Below, piece after piece: positions 38,793 to 49,028 of a stretch of 64,000 nucleotides of DNA. A program made the translations under genes and the position numbers. Positions within the stretch are counted from its first letter, which is position 1. Each line of letters begins with the position of its first letter. Origin of the DNA: an uncultured Solirubrobacteraceae bacterium. GTDB lineage: Bacteria; Actinomycetota; Thermoleophilia; Solirubrobacterales; Solirubrobacteraceae. Where the stretch lies: contig CADCVR010000019.1 in the NCBI GenBank assembly GCA_902806205.1, positions 1 through 64,000 on the forward strand, given 5' to 3'. Below the pieces are notes generated by a model that was not told the DNA's origin, made no database searches, and worked only from the letters and a program-made list of their open reading frames with translations.

Positions 38793-39404
38793 ATGTCCAC
38801 CGACCCAACCACCGCTCCGCGACATGTCGGGATCCTGCTGTTCGACGGCGTCGAGGAGCTCGACGCCGTCGGACCCTGGGAGGTGCTGGCGCACTGGGCC
38901 CGTCACCACCCGGAGGACGGGTGGAACGTGTCGTGCCTCTCGCGCGACGGCCGTCCGGTCACCGCCGCCAAGGGCCTGGTCCTCGGCGCCCACGTCGCGT
39001 TCGACGACGCCCCGCGGCTCGACGTGCTCGTACACCCCGGCGGCGCGGGCACCCGCCCGCTGATGCGCGACGCGGCGTACCTGGACTGGGTCCGCGCGCA
39101 GCGCGCTGCCGTCCCGCTGCTGACCAGTGTCTGCACCGGCTCGCTGGTCTACGCCGCGGCGGGCCTGCTGCACGGACGTCCGGCGACGACGCACTGGGGC
39201 GCCGTCGACGAGCTGCGGGCGGTCGACCCCAGCGTGCACGTTCGTGAGCACGACCGCTGGGTCGACGATGGCGACATCATCACCGCCGCCGGGGTCAGCG
39301 CCGGGATCGACATGGCGCTCCACCTCGTCGCCCGCCTGGCCGGCACCGACCGCGCCCGCGAGGTTCGGCGCGGTATCCAGTACGACCCGCAACCGCCGGT
39401 GTGA
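38793..39404 (+). CDS. DJ-1/PfpI-family protein (isonitrile hydratase-like)
   Basis: 203 residues with the class I glutamine-amidotransferase-like fold: GILLFDGVEELDAVGPWEVL at the N-terminus, the nucleophile-elbow cysteine in LLTSVCTGSLVYAAAGLL, and TTHWGAVDELR. That Cys and Asp pattern is close to isonitrile hydratase and AraC-type amidase regulators, but there is no DNA-binding domain. Function unresolved. It ends 6 nt before the inverted-repeat element at 39411. Confidence 0.8.
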   Translation: MSTDPTTAPRHVGILLFDGVEELDAVGPWEVLAHWARHHPEDGWNVSCLSRDGRPVTAAKGLVLGAHVAFDDAPRLDVLVHPGGAGTRPLMRDAAYLDWVRAQRAAVPLLTSVCTGSLVYAAAGLLHGRPATTHWGAVDELRAVDPSVHVREHDRWVDDGDIITAAGVSAGIDMALHLVARLAGTDRAREVRRGIQYDPQPPV

Positions 39405-39410
39405 TCGCTA

Positions 39411-39574
39411 AGAACCTGTTTCGAAATGAGGCGCCGTCGTGAGGGAGCCGGATCGTGGATGACCGGCGTCGCGCGATGCCGTGATCAATCCTGTTCGGAT
39501 TGATGGCGGCGTCGGGTGGCGTCGGTTGCCGCGAGACGGTTTCCTCACGGCCGCGCCTTTTCGAAACAGGTTCT
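39411..39574. repeat. 164-nt palindromic (MITE-like) element, copy E1
   Basis: A self-complementary element. Its ends (agaacctgtttcgaaa and the reverse complement) are perfect for 16 nt and imperfect to about 35 nt. Inside are a box gccggatcgtggatg (39447-39461), an 8-bp inner hairpin (39484-39491 with 39497-39504), and a second box (39511-39540). The same architecture, with near-identical spacing and homologous boxes, occurs at 61628-61789. No coding capacity. It starts just past the DJ-1-like stop and ends inside the stop codon of the DUF1385 remnant. Confidence 0.75.
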
Positions 39575-39950
39575 ACGCCACGACCTCGACGCCGATGATG
39601 CCGGCCGCCGCGTCCTCCGGCGCCTGCGTGGAGAGCACCACGGTCAGCGCGATGATCGCCACCTCGAGCTGGCGGTGGTCGGGCTCGCGGGTCGGCCGAC
39701 CGCCAGGCCGATGCCGCCACCAGCGCAAAGAGCCACGCGCCCGGGGAGAGCTCCTCGCCCTCGTCGCCCATCGTCGTATTGATCGAGACCAGCTGCTCAG
39801 CGCGCGGAACCCGATCCGCATCGACTCGTCGAGCGCGACGACGCCGCGCAGGACCGGCAGCCGCAGGAGCCGGTGGCGGCGCGGAACCGCGACGCCAGGG
39901 ATCATGACGCCCTCGAGGACGGCCTTGGCCGCCGACGGGGCGTCTGACAC
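39572..39950 (-). pseudogene. Decayed DUF1385-family gene
   Basis: The reverse strand holds pieces of a DUF1385 membrane protein in conserved order but in two frames. They are AVLEGVMIPGVAVPRR joined directly to HRLLRLPVLRGVVALDES, then (one frame over) MGDEGEELSPGAWLFALVA, then the C-terminal HRQLEVAIIALTVVLSTQ. The family is usually about 300 residues; only about 125 codons remain, with the central membrane region deleted. Neighbouring rpmE and prfA are its usual company in related genomes, by my recollection. Its stop TAG overlaps the tip of element E1. Confidence 0.65.
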
Positions 39951-39959
39951 CCGCGGCGG

Positions 39960-40166
39960 TCAGCCGGACTTGCGGGCGGCGCGGCGCTTGAAGCGCTCCA
40001 CGCGGCCACCCGTGTCGACCAGCTTCTGGCGACCGGTGTAGAACGGGTGGCAGTTCGAGCAGATCTCGACGTTGATCGTGTCCTGCGTCGAACGGGTCGT
40101 GAACTGGTTGCCGCAGGTGCAGGTGACCTGCGCCTCTGCGTACTTGGGATGGATCTCGATCTTCAT
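39960..40166 (-). CDS. rpmE: 50S ribosomal protein L31 (zinc-binding type)
   Basis: 68 residues. Four cysteines (C16, C18, C36, C39) in CTC and [10 protein letters not shown] form the zinc site, so this is the C+ form. The ending is Lys/Arg-rich. TAGAAT (40178-40183) lies 11 nt before the ATG and no ribosome binding site is visible. Confidence 0.97.
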   Translation of the reverse strand: MKIEIHPKYAEAQVTCTCGNQFTTRSTQDTINVEICSNCHPFYTGRQKLVDTGGRVERFKRRAARKSG

Positions 40167-40348
40167 GGCTTAAGAGGATTCTAGCGCCCGGGTCGCTGTC
40201 TGAGGGGCCGGCCTGGACGCTCGTCGCGACCTCGGGTGCAGCCGGTGGGGGGAATGCCGCCTTCGCGTCAAATGGCTGACACATCGGCGGCGACTTTTGG
40301 TGACGGCCCCGGGAGTCGCGCATCGCATTGTTACCCTCCTGCCGAAAT

Positions 40349-42973
40349 ATGGGACTTCTTCACGGGACCGCGCCGCTGGGCGACGCTCGCGACACGACGC
40401 CAAAGGGCTGGGGCACCGAGACGGCGATCTGCCTGTTCGCGGCGGTGCTCGCCTTCGGGACGCTCGCGTGGATGCAGATGCTTCACACCTACGTCGTCGC
40501 GTTCGAGCCAGGCACCGGCGGTTCGCATTTCCTGCGTGACGGGCTGCTGCTGCTGCCCCTGGGGCTGGCGGCGTCCTTGTGGGGCTTGCACCGTCGAACA
40601 GACGCCGGCCTGCTGAGGGTGGCGGCGGTCACCGCCGCGGCGTTCGTCGCCCTGCTCGTCCCGGCGACGGCGGCTCACAGCGTCCTGCACGACGCCGACG
40701 CGGCGGGGGCGGCCCACGCCGGCGCCTCCGGGGGCACGGTCACGCTGCCGATGGCGCCGGAGAGCCATGGGCTCACGAGCACGGTGGTCCACGGCTTGAC
40801 GGACGCGTTGCTCGCCCTGCCGGTCGCGTTCTTGCTGTCGCTGGTCGCGCTTGCCCTGCTGCGCCGACGCCGCCGGCCGGCGGTCATCCCCGCCGCCCCT
40901 CGCAGGCGACTCGTGCTCACCGTCTCGACCCTGGTCGTCGCGGCCGCGGCCGCGGCCGTGCCGATGAGCGGGGCGGCCAGCCCCGACTTCCCCCGCTTCA
41001 CCCAGCCCTTGACGATTCCGCCCGTGCTCACCGGCCGGGACATCACCCTCACCATGGCCCAGACGCAGCAGCAGGTCCTGCCCACGGGTCCACCGACGAC
41101 GGTCTGGACCTACAACGGCAGCATGCCCGGGCCGACCATCCGCCGGCCGACCGGCGAACCGACGAACGTCACCATCAAGAACGACCTGCCCGCGACCGCC
41201 GGGAGCATGTCGACCCACCACCACGGGGCGCAGACGACCGAGGACAGTGACGGACACCCGACGAGCTTCCTGATCCCCCCGGGCGGCAGCAAGACCTACG
41301 TCTATCCCGCGATCGACAACGGCGCCCCCGAGCGCGCGGCCCCGCAGTGGTACCACGACCATCGAGACATGGTCACGGGACGCAACGTCTGGATGGGCCT
41401 CTTCGGCGCGTTCATCTACGACGATCCCCTGGAGCAGAGCCTGAACCTCCCGAAGGGTGAGCACGACGTCCCGCTGATGGTGGCCGACCGGACGTTCGAC
41501 GCCGAGAACCAGATGCCCTACACCTTCCTGGCCGGCGGCGTCATGGGCGACGTGATCCTGGTCAACGGGGTCCCTCAGCCGTTCCAGGAGGTCGGGGACC
41601 GCCGGTACCGCTTCCGGCTCTACAACGTCTCGAACAAGCGCGACTACAGCTTCCGCCTGAGCAACGGCCAGTCGATGACGCAGGTCGGCGCCGACACCGG
41701 ATTGCTGCCCGCGCCCGTGTCGCGCACGAGCATCCGGCTGGGGCCGGCGGAGCGCGCCGACGTGATCATCGACTTCGCGGGTCGCCTCGGCGAGAACATC
41801 GTGCTCCAGAACGCAGAGGCATTCTCGCCGTCTGACCGGACTGCGGAAGTGATGCAGTTCCGGGTGACGCGGGACGTCAACGACACGAGCTCCCCGCCTC
41901 CCGCCACGCTGAGGCCGCTGGCGCCGACCGCCCCGCCGGTCGTCACCCGCACCTGGAACTTCGACCGCACGGCCGGGAAGTGGACGATCAACGGGGCCGG
42001 GTTCGACCCCGCCCGCGTCGACGCGAAGCCGACGCTCGGCACGACCGAGCGCTGGGTGTTCCGCAACCCGACGACCCAGGCGCACATGGTCCACGTCCAC
42101 CTGGGCGACCAGAAGCTCGTCACCCGCGACGGCCAGCCGCCGCCGGCCTTCGAGCGGCTCAAGGAGACGTGGTACGTGGCCCCGGGCGAGGAGGTGGTGG
42201 TGGACATCCCGTTCACCGACTACACCGGCACGTTCATCATGCACTGCCACGTCCTCGAGCACGAGGACGACGGGATGATGACCCAGTTCCAGACGCTTCC
42301 CGGCCGCGCGGCCGATCCTCATCCCCCCGGGCACTCCCCTCCGGGGACCGGGAAGCCCCCCGCGCCGACGCCGCCGACGCCGGGGCGGACCACGCAGCTC
42401 AAGGCCCCGGCGAAGCTGCGGGTGGAGCGCGCCCAGATTCGCGACGGGCGCCTGCAGGCGCTGGTGCGCACGACCGCGCTGGCGACGGGCAGCGCGCGCG
42501 TCAGCCTCCAGGCGGCGGGGCAGACGGTGACGTTCTCCGAGCCCATCGTGCGCGGCACGGTGCGCGTGTCGCGCAAGCTGTCCCGGGCGCAGTCGCGGCT
42601 GGGCACGGGGATCCTGAGCGTCTCCTACGCAGGCAACGCGCGCGTGCGGCGCGACGCGGTACGCCTGCGCGCGGCAAGCCGCTCGGCGAGGCTGGTCCGG
42701 AAGACGGCGCGCATCGTCGCCGGTGAGCTGCAGGTCTCCGGAACGGTCTCCCGCGCGGCGCCCGGCGTGGTGCGGGTGCGCCTGGGCTACGACGCCGGCG
42801 ACGGGACGGCGAAGTTCCTCAACTACCGCGCGCGGATCACCCGCGGTCGCTGGCGCCTGTCGGAGAAGCTGCCGACGGCCGCGCGCCGGGGCGGCCAGCT
42901 GTCGATCCAGTACACCGGCTCGCTCCGCGGACGGATCGCCGGCGCGCAGACCGAGAAGCAGGTCACCCCCTGA
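40349..42973 (+). CDS. Membrane-anchored multicopper oxidase with C-terminal repeat modules
   Basis: 874 residues. Residues 1-225 hold about five hydrophobic helices. Residues 235-650 are a laccase/CueO-type multicopper oxidase: [38 protein letters not shown] and [14 protein letters not shown] supply the four-copper ligands, including the type 1 Cys-His and a Met. After a Pro-rich linker come two ~95-residue repeats (about residues 690-870) with IxxGxL and SYAGN/QYTGS patterns, probably beta-sandwiches. TACCCT (40332-40337) precedes the ATG. Likely role: copper or metal oxidation at the membrane. Confidence 0.83.
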   Translation: MGLLHGTAPLGDARDTTPKGWGTETAICLFAAVLAFGTLAWMQMLHTYVVAFEPGTGGSHFLRDGLLLLPLGLAASLWGLHRRTDAGLLRVAAVTAAAFVALLVPATAAHSVLHDADAAGAAHAGASGGTVTLPMAPESHGLTSTVVHGLTDALLALPVAFLLSLVALALLRRRRRPAVIPAAPRRRLVLTVSTLVVAAAAAAVPMSGAASPDFPRFTQPLTIPPVLTGRDITLTMAQTQQQVLPTGPPTTVWTYNGSMPGPTIRRPTGEPTNVTIKNDLPATAGSMSTHHHGAQTTEDSDGHPTSFLIPPGGSKTYVYPAIDNGAPERAAPQWYHDHRDMVTGRNVWMGLFGAFIYDDPLEQSLNLPKGEHDVPLMVADRTFDAENQMPYTFLAGGVMGDVILVNGVPQPFQEVGDRRYRFRLYNVSNKRDYSFRLSNGQSMTQVGADTGLLPAPVSRTSIRLGPAERADVIIDFAGRLGENIVLQNAEAFSPSDRTAEVMQFRVTRDVNDTSSPPPATLRPLAPTAPPVVTRTWNFDRTAGKWTINGAGFDPARVDAKPTLGTTERWVFRNPTTQAHMVHVHLGDQKLVTRDGQPPPAFERLKETWYVAPGEEVVVDIPFTDYTGTFIMHCHVLEHEDDGMMTQFQTLPGRAADPHPPGHSPPGTGKPPAPTPPTPGRTTQLKAPAKLRVERAQIRDGRLQALVRTTALATGSARVSLQAAGQTVTFSEPIVRGTVRVSRKLSRAQSRLGTGILSVSYAGNARVRRDAVRLRAASRSARLVRKTARIVAGELQVSGTVSRAAPGVVRVRLGYDAGDGTAKFLNYRARITRGRWRLSEKLPTAARRGGQLSIQYTGSLRGRIAGAQTEKQVTP

Positions 42974-42981
42974 CCGAACGC

Positions 42982-43034
42982 GGGCGGCGTGTGCTCAGAT
43001 CCACCTCAGGGGTGGATCCGAGCGCACGCCGCCC
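42982..43034. terminator. Long bidirectional hairpin between multicopper oxidase and ETF-QO genes
   Basis: Arms of 24 nt (42982-43005 and 43011-43034) pair at 22 positions around a 5-nt loop. It lies just after the oxidase stop and 12 nt before the ETF-QO stop, between converging genes, so it can end both transcripts. No T-run is present. Confidence 0.7.
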
Positions 43035-43045
43035 CACGTCGGCCT

Positions 43046-44818
43046 CTACATCAGCTGGTACAGCGGGCCGTCGCCGCCCTCCGGGGTCGTCAGGCGACCG
43101 CCCTTGGCCGTGATCGCTCCGCACTGCACGCAGTTGGTGTAGTTGACGATGACGTCGACGTGGGCCCGGGGGTCGCCCTCGGTCGCCTCGAGCTGCTCCT
43201 CGGCGATCTCGTAGACGCCCGCCGGGCACATCCAGCGCCAGGACTCCGCGATCACGCGCGGGACGTTCTTGCGCACCCTGATGTGGTTCGGGGCGTCGTC
43301 GCGGGTCGCGTTGCCGGTGATGAAGACCGAGGAGAGCTTGTCGAACGTGTACGTGCCGTCCGGCTTGGGGTAGCTGTCCTTCGTCTTGCCGAGGAACATC
43401 GGCGTCTCGTCGGAGGGCTTCATCGGGATGCGGCGGGCGGGGAACCTCCCCTTGGTCGCGATGAGCAGATTGGTGAGCGGCCCCCCCTTGATCAGACCCT
43501 TCTGCGCCAGGGGCTGGCGCGTGTTGCGCACCTCCCACAGCTCCTGGCCGACCAGTGAGGCGTCGATGTCCTCCTCGTACCGCGCGAAGCTCGTCTCGCC
43601 GCGCTTGAGCGCGTGATGGATGTTCTCCGCGGCGATGATGCCGGCCTTGATGGCGTAGTGGACGCCCTTCAACGCCGTCGTGTTGACCATGCCGCCGGCG
43701 TCGCCGACGAGCACCGCGCCCGGCATGGAGAGCTTCGGCATGGACCAGTAGCCGCCGCCGGGCAACGCCTTGGCGCCCCAGCCGACGCGCTCTCCGCCCT
43801 CGAGGATCCGCCTGACGAGCGGATGCAGCTTGAACTGCTGCAGGAGGTCGTGGGCGGAGGTGGTCGCGTCGGCGTAGTCGAGGTCGACGACGAATCCGAT
43901 GGAGACCAGATCCTCGCCGGTCTTCTCGTTCTTCATGGGGTAGATCCACGACCCCCCCGTGTGGTGGTACTTCGCGCTCAGCTTGAGCGGCCAGGGGCCG
44001 ATCGTGTGGATCACGCGGTCCAGCGGCTCGGCCACCTTCCAGATCTCCTTCACCCCGAGCTCCCAGCTCTGGGGCTCGCGGCCGGCGGCGAGGCCGAACT
44101 CCCGGATGGCGGCGCCCGTCAGGTGGCCCCAGCAGCCCTCCGCGAGGACCGTGGCCTGCGCGGTGATGTCGGCTCCCGGCTCGAAGTTGCCGAGCTCCTC
44201 GCCGTGCTTGCCGCGCCCCTTGTCGCCCGAGCGGATGCCCTGGACGCGCCCGTCGGTGACCAGCAGCGCGGTGGCGGCCGTCTCGGTGAGCACGTAGGCG
44301 CCCGCGGCTTCGGCCTGCGCGGCGAGGTACCGGCACAGCGCGGCGACGGAGATGACCTCGGCGCCGTGGTTGCGAAACGGCGGTGGGGTCGGGATGCGCA
44401 CCGACGTCTTGGAGGAGGGCAGCAGGTACACGCCCTCCTTCTCGACCTCCCCGAACGCGAAGCCGGCTTCGCGCCAGTCCTCGCGGGAGACGTCGGGCAG
44501 CAGCTCCAGCAGCGGGTCGGGCCGCATGACCGCACCGGACAGGTTGTGCCCGCCGCAGGCCTTGGCCTTCTCGACGACGGCGACGGGGACCTCGCCGAGG
44601 CGCTCCATCGTCTGCGGGTCGTCCCCGAGCAGCTGGAGCAGCCGGGTCGCGCAGGCGAGGCCCGCGGTACCACCGCCGACGATCGCCACACCGACCTCGA
44701 TGCGCTCGTCCTCGGGGTCCAGGGCGCGCTTGACGAACTCGCGCTGCGAGTCCACCGGGGGAGGGAACGCGGCGGGAATCGTCGCGTGTGCGTTGCCGTC
44801 TTGGTTCCTACCGGCCAT
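43046..44818 (-). CDS. Electron transfer flavoprotein-ubiquinone oxidoreductase-like protein
   Basis: 590 residues. N-terminal FAD site VAIVGGGTAGLACATRLLQL near residue 42 and GAVMRPDPLLELLPD are typical of ETF-QO. The C-terminal region has a [4Fe-4S] ferredoxin segment with CPAGVYEI and NCVQCGAITAKGG. It passes electrons from ETF to the quinone pool at the membrane. It is 7 nt downstream of etfA, so the three genes form one operon. Confidence 0.9.
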   Translation of the reverse strand: MAGRNQDGNAHATIPAAFPPPVDSQREFVKRALDPEDERIEVGVAIVGGGTAGLACATRLLQLLGDDPQTMERLGEVPVAVVEKAKACGGHNLSGAVMRPDPLLELLPDVSREDWREAGFAFGEVEKEGVYLLPSSKTSVRIPTPPPFRNHGAEVISVAALCRYLAAQAEAAGAYVLTETAATALLVTDGRVQGIRSGDKGRGKHGEELGNFEPGADITAQATVLAEGCWGHLTGAAIREFGLAAGREPQSWELGVKEIWKVAEPLDRVIHTIGPWPLKLSAKYHHTGGSWIYPMKNEKTGEDLVSIGFVVDLDYADATTSAHDLLQQFKLHPLVRRILEGGERVGWGAKALPGGGYWSMPKLSMPGAVLVGDAGGMVNTTALKGVHYAIKAGIIAAENIHHALKRGETSFARYEEDIDASLVGQELWEVRNTRQPLAQKGLIKGGPLTNLLIATKGRFPARRIPMKPSDETPMFLGKTKDSYPKPDGTYTFDKLSSVFITGNATRDDAPNHIRVRKNVPRVIAESWRWMCPAGVYEIAEEQLEATEGDPRAHVDVIVNYTNCVQCGAITAKGGRLTTPEGGDGPLYQLM

Positions 44819-44825
44819 AAGGGTC

Positions 44826-45800
44826 CTAGGCGCCGCGCTTGGCCGCGATCGCCTCGGTGAGCTTGGGCACGATCTTGTTCAGGTCGCCGACGACCCCCAG
44901 GTCTGAGAACTCGAAGATCGGGGCGTTCGCGTCCTTGTTGATCGCGACGATGTTCTCCGAGGACTGCATGCCGACCTTGTGCTGGATCGCGCCGGAGATG
45001 CCGGCGGCCAGGTAGAGCTTCGGCGCGACGGTCTTGCCCGTCTGACCGATCTGGCCGGCGTACGGGTACCAGCCGGCGTCGACGACCGCGCGCGTGGCGG
45101 CGACGGCGGTGTTGCCGCCGAAGGCCCTGGCGAGCTCCTCGAGGAGGCCGAAGCCGTCGGCGTTCCCGAGGCCGCGGCCACCGGCGACCAGCGTGCCGGC
45201 GCCCTCGATGTCGACGTCGGCGCCCCGCTGCTCGCCGCGCGAGACGATCACGGCCCGTGCCGCCTGCGGCGATGGCTCGGCCTCCACCGCGACGACCTCG
45301 GCCGAACCACCCGAGGTCTTGGCCTCGAACGCGTTCAAGCGCCCGACGATGATGCCCTTGTCCCGGTAGCGGGACTGCGAGATGGCGGAGTCGCCGAGGA
45401 TCGGGCGCTGGGCGATCAGCTTGCCGTCCTCCACGATGACGCCCGTGACCTCCATCGTCACCCCGGCCCGGAGCCGGGCGGCAAGGCCGGCACCGGCCTC
45501 GAAGCCCACCAGGCCGCCGCCGAACAGGGCGTACTGGACGCCGTTCTCCTCCATCACCTGGGCCATCACGTCGACGACGGGTTGCGCGAGGCCCTCGGGG
45601 CCTTCGGCCTTGAAGACCTTGGCGGCGCCGTAGTCGCCGAGGGTCGCGGCGAGCGCGTCGGGAATCTCCTGCCCGACGACGACGGCGTGCGCCTGACCGC
45701 CGGTCTCGGCCGCCAGACGCGCACCCTCGGTGATGGCTCCGAGCGAGTTCTTGTTGAAGGTTCCCTCGTGGTGCAGGGCGTAGATCAGGATGTCGGCCAT
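44826..45800 (-). CDS. etfA: Electron transfer flavoprotein alpha subunit
   Basis: 324 residues. The C-terminal FAD domain shows [59 protein letters not shown] and [20 protein letters not shown]. It pairs with EtfB, accepting electrons from acyl-CoA dehydrogenases. Its ATG overlaps the etfB stop by one base. Confidence 0.95.
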   Translation of the reverse strand: MADILIYALHHEGTFNKNSLGAITEGARLAAETGGQAHAVVVGQEIPDALAATLGDYGAAKVFKAEGPEGLAQPVVDVMAQVMEENGVQYALFGGGLVGFEAGAGLAARLRAGVTMEVTGVIVEDGKLIAQRPILGDSAISQSRYRDKGIIVGRLNAFEAKTSGGSAEVVAVEAEPSPQAARAVIVSRGEQRGADVDIEGAGTLVAGGRGLGNADGFGLLEELARAFGGNTAVAATRAVVDAGWYPYAGQIGQTGKTVAPKLYLAAGISGAIQHKVGMQSSENIVAINKDANAPIFEFSDLGVVGDLNKIVPKLTEAIAAKRGA

Positions 45801-46591
45801 CAGATCAGCTTCCTCTCGTCGAGCCAGGCGACGATCTTGCCGACCGTCGCGTTCGTGTCGTCGTCCTCGATGATCTGTCCCGCGGCCTTCTGCGGCGGGG
45901 CCCTGAACTCACCGCAGCGGACCTGCGAGCCGTCCGCGCCGACCATGGACGTGTCGATCCCGGCGTCGACGGCCGCGAGGGTCTGCAGCGGCTTCTTCTT
46001 CGCCCCCATGATCGCCTTGAGCGACGGGTAGCGCGGCTCGTTGATCGCGTCGCCGACGGAGATCACGGCAGGCAGCCGGACCTCGACGGTGTCATAGCCG
46101 TACTCGGCCTGACGCTCGCAGCGGACTGCTTCCCCGGTGACGTCCATCTTCACCACCTGCGTGAGCGACGGCATGCCGAGGTGCTCGGCCACGACCGCGC
46201 CGATCGTGTAGCACTCGCCGTCGTCGGACTGCTGGCCGAGGAGGACGAGATCGGGCTCCTCCTGTCCGAGCGCCGACGCGAGCGCGTAGCCCGTCGCCGC
46301 GACGTCGGAGCCTGCGAGGACGGGGTCGGTGAGATGGATGGAGCGGTCCGCGCCGAGCGAGACGGCCTTGTGGAGGGCACGGACGGCGGACTCGGGGCCC
46401 ATCGTGACCGCGACGATCTCGTCGATCTGGAGCTCGCCACCCTCTTTGAGCTGCATGGCCGCCTCGATGGCGTGCGTGTCGTAGGGGTTCAGGTTCTTCT
46501 CTCCTGAACGGTCCATCCGACCCGTGGACGGATCGATGCGCTTTGTGACGGCGGCGTCTGGCACCTCTTTGACCAGGACACAGATCTTCAC
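45800..46591 (-). CDS. etfB: Electron transfer flavoprotein beta subunit
   Basis: 263 residues. MKICVLVKEVPDAAVTKRID-type N-terminus (GTG-initiated), NPYDTHAIEAAMQLKE, GQQSDDGECYTIGAVVAEHLG and LPAVISVGDAINEPRYPSLKAI are EtfB features including the AMP-binding region. A strong AGGAGG (46597-46602 on the minus strand) lies 5 nt before the start. It is first in etfB-etfA-ETF-QO. Confidence 0.95.
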   Translation of the reverse strand: MKICVLVKEVPDAAVTKRIDPSTGRMDRSGEKNLNPYDTHAIEAAMQLKEGGELQIDEIVAVTMGPESAVRALHKAVSLGADRSIHLTDPVLAGSDVAATGYALASALGQEEPDLVLLGQQSDDGECYTIGAVVAEHLGMPSLTQVVKMDVTGEAVRCERQAEYGYDTVEVRLPAVISVGDAINEPRYPSLKAIMGAKKKPLQTLAAVDAGIDTSMVGADGSQVRCGEFRAPPQKAAGQIIEDDDTNATVGKIVAWLDERKLI

Positions 46592-46615
46592 TTCGGCCTC
46601 CTCTGGCAACGGACC

Positions 46616-46651
46616 TCGCCAGTGTAGCCGTGGGGTTGACTGACGGGTCAA
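46616..46651 (-). promoter_or_regulatory. Promoter/operator region of the etf operon
   Basis: On the minus strand TTGACC and TACACT are about 19 nt apart, longer than ideal. The -35 lies inside a dyad, TTGAC (46636-46640) and GTCAA (46647-46651), 6 nt between arms. The 10-mer gttgactgac (46635-46644) is also found at 49187-49196, upstream of the acyl-CoA mutase gene. A shared repressor of acyl-CoA genes is a reasonable guess. Confidence 0.35.
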
Positions 46652-46704
46652 TCGGGCATCTCGCCGATCCGCCGGTGGCGCCGGGCACGCGCGGGATCGT
46701 GACC

Positions 46705-47112
46705 CTACTGGCGGTGGACGGCACCGCGGATGAAGTCGATGATCGCCTGGGTCGGCGCGCCGGGCGTGAACACCTCGGCGACTCCGAGCGCCTTGAGCTC
46801 CGGGATGTCGTCGGAGGGAATCGTCCCGCCGACGGTGACGACGACGTCCTCGATGCCCTGGTCTGAGAGCAGCTCGACGATGCGGGGGACGAGCGTCATG
46901 TGGGCGCCCGAGAGGATCGACAGCCCCACGGCGTCGGCGTCCTCCTGGATCACGGTCGCGACGATCTGCTCCGGGGTCTGATGCAGCCCGGTGTAGATGA
47001 CCTCCATGCCCGCGTCCCGCAGCGCCCGGGCGATGATCTTCGCGCCGCGATCGTGACCGTCCAGACCGGGCTTGGCGACCACGACACGGATCTTCTTCTG
47101 CACGGTGGGCAT
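46705..47112 (-). CDS. icmB: Acyl-CoA mutase small subunit, B12-binding (isobutyryl-CoA mutase type)
   Basis: 135 residues, a stand-alone cobalamin-binding domain. The base-off B12 motif DxHxxG is in [15 protein letters not shown] (Asp18, His20, Gly23), followed by [12 protein letters not shown] and [12 protein letters not shown]. Length and layout match the small subunit of two-chain acyl-CoA mutases such as IcmB. It is 272 nt downstream of the large subunit with its own TATGCT box (47122-47127) 9 nt before the ATG. The 47113-47384 interval shows no gene. Confidence 0.85.
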   Translation of the reverse strand: MPTVQKKIRVVVAKPGLDGHDRGAKIIARALRDAGMEVIYTGLHQTPEQIVATVIQEDADAVGLSILSGAHMTLVPRIVELLSDQGIEDVVVTVGGTIPSDDIPELKALGVAEVFTPGAPTQAIIDFIRGAVHRQ

Positions 47113-47384
47113 GGGAGCCAGAGCATATTCCGCTCAACCCGATCCGGCCTGCCGCTTGCCGGTGCGCGTGGCCCCGGAGTCGAGCGCCGAGCGTCCTGTG
47201 TTGGCCTGTCGGTCGGTGGGCGCGGGGCGGCGCGGCCGGGAGCATGGCGCGGATGAAGACGCCCAACGGTCGCCGGCCTGTCCCCCGTTCGAAGTTCGAC
47301 ACCCAGCCGCTCGCGCCACGCCGCTCCCGGCCGCGGTGCATACGCCGCTGAGCTCGAGCGGCCACGGCCGCGGAAACCCGGGGC

Positions 47385-49028
47385 TCAGAACACCGGCGAC
47401 TCGGTGAACGAGCCCCAGACGTCCTGCAGCGCGTGAACGATCTCCCCCTCGGAGACCTGGGCGCGTGCGGCGTCGAGCAGCGGCGCCATGAGGTTGCGCG
47501 CGGGGTCCGCGGCCGTCTCGCGGAGCACAGCGAGGCACGCCTCGACGCGCGCCGGGTCCCGCGCCGCCTTGATCGCGCGGACGCGCTCGATCTGCTTGCC
47601 CTCGAGCGTCGGGTCGACCTTCGAGATCGGTAGCTGGCCGTCGTCGCCCTCGGTGTACCGGTTGACCCCGACGACGACACGGCGCCCGGCGTCGATCTCG
47701 GTCTGCAGCTCGTAGCTCGCGTCGGCGATCTCACGCTGGGGGTAGTTCAGCTTGACCGCCTGGACCATCCCGCCGAGCGCGTCGATCTTCGCGAAGTACG
47801 CGTAGGCCTGCGCCTCGATCGCGTCGGTCATCGCCTCGACCGCGTAGGAGCCGCCGAGCGGGTCGATCGTGTTCGTGACCCCCGTCTCGTGGGCGATGAT
47901 CTGCTGGGTTCGCAGCGCGATGCGCACGGCGTCCTCGGTGGGCAGCGCGAGCGCCTCGTCGTAGGAGTTCGTGTGCAGCGACTGCGTCCCCCCGAGCACG
48001 CCGGCGAGCGCTTCGATCGCCGTGCGGACGATGTTGTTCAGCGGCTGCTGCGCGGTCAGCGACACGCCCGCCGTCTGCGTGTGGAAGCGCATGAGCCACG
48101 ACTTCGGATCCTTCGCGCCGAACGTGTCACGCAGCTCGCGCGCCCAGATGCGACGCGCGGCGCGGTACTTCGCGATCTCCTCGAAGAAGTCGATCTGCGC
48201 GTTGAAGAAGAAGCTCAGCCGCGGCGCGAAGGTGTCCGCGTCGAGGCCGCGGGCGACGGCCTGCTCCACGTAGGTCAGGCCGTTCTTGAGCGTGAACGCG
48301 AGCTCCTGCGCGGCGGTCGAGCCGGCCTCGCGGATGTGGTACCCGCTGATCGATACCGAGTTGAACCGCGGCATCTCGTGCGTGGAGTACTCGATCATGT
48401 CCCCGAGCAGGCGCATCGCGTCGTCGATCGGAAAGCACCACTCCTTCTGCGCGATGTACTCCTTCAGGATGTCGGCCTGGATCGTGCCGTTGAGGCGGTC
48501 CGGGGAGACGCCCTGGCGTTCGGCGGCCACGACGTAGAACGCGAGCATGATCGCCGCGGGGGCGTTGATCGTCATGGAGACGGAGACCTGGCCGAGGTCG
48601 ATGCCGGAGAAGAGCGTCTCCATGTCGTCGACGGTGTCGATCGCAACCCCTTCGCGTCCGACCTCGCCGAGCGAGAGCGGCGAATCGGAGTCGTGACCCA
48701 TCAGCGACGGCATGTCGAAGGCCGTCGACAGGCCCGTCTGCCCGTGATCGAGCAGATAGCGGAAGCGCGCGTTGGTCTCCTCCGCGGTGCCGAAGCCCGC
48801 GAACTGGCGCATGGTCCACAGCCGGCCGCGGTACATCGACGGGTAGACGCCACGCGTGTAGGGGTACTGCCCGGGCAGTCCGATGCGCTCCTCGTCGGGG
48901 AGGTCAGCGGCGGTGTAGAGCGGGCGCACCGCCTCTCCGGAGAGCGTCGTGAACGTCGCGTCGCGCTCGGGAGTCAGCCCGTAGGCGGTGAGCCACTCGT
49001 CGTGAGTGGTGGGAACGGTGGTCGACAT
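47385..49028 (-). CDS. icmA: Acyl-CoA mutase large subunit, isobutyryl-CoA mutase type
   Basis: 547 residues, the catalytic TIM barrel of the methylmalonyl-CoA mutase family without a B12 domain. At the two positions that read a substrate carboxylate in methylmalonyl-CoA mutase (Tyr89 and Arg207, Propionibacterium numbering), this protein has Phe76 (MRQFAGFG) and Gln194 (YIAQKEW). The same change and spacing of 118 residues is known for isobutyryl-CoA mutase. Isobutyryl-CoA to n-butyryl-CoA rearrangement is therefore likelier than methylmalonyl-CoA. The MeaB-like GTPase at 59650 is the expected chaperone. Confidence 0.82.
   Translation of the reverse strand: MSTTVPTTHDEWLTAYGLTPERDATFTTLSGEAVRPLYTAADLPDEERIGLPGQYPYTRGVYPSMYRGRLWTMRQFAGFGTAEETNARFRYLLDHGQTGLSTAFDMPSLMGHDSDSPLSLGEVGREGVAIDTVDDMETLFSGIDLGQVSVSMTINAPAAIMLAFYVVAAERQGVSPDRLNGTIQADILKEYIAQKEWCFPIDDAMRLLGDMIEYSTHEMPRFNSVSISGYHIREAGSTAAQELAFTLKNGLTYVEQAVARGLDADTFAPRLSFFFNAQIDFFEEIAKYRAARRIWARELRDTFGAKDPKSWLMRFHTQTAGVSLTAQQPLNNIVRTAIEALAGVLGGTQSLHTNSYDEALALPTEDAVRIALRTQQIIAHETGVTNTIDPLGGSYAVEAMTDAIEAQAYAYFAKIDALGGMVQAVKLNYPQREIADASYELQTEIDAGRRVVVGVNRYTEGDDGQLPISKVDPTLEGKQIERVRAIKAARDPARVEACLAVLRETAADPARNLMAPLLDAARAQVSEGEIVHALQDVWGSFTESPVF

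Noticed and set aside
47113-47384. Candidate gene between icmB and icmA
   Set aside because: Frames present are shadows with skewed composition; the region has only the probable icmB promoter.
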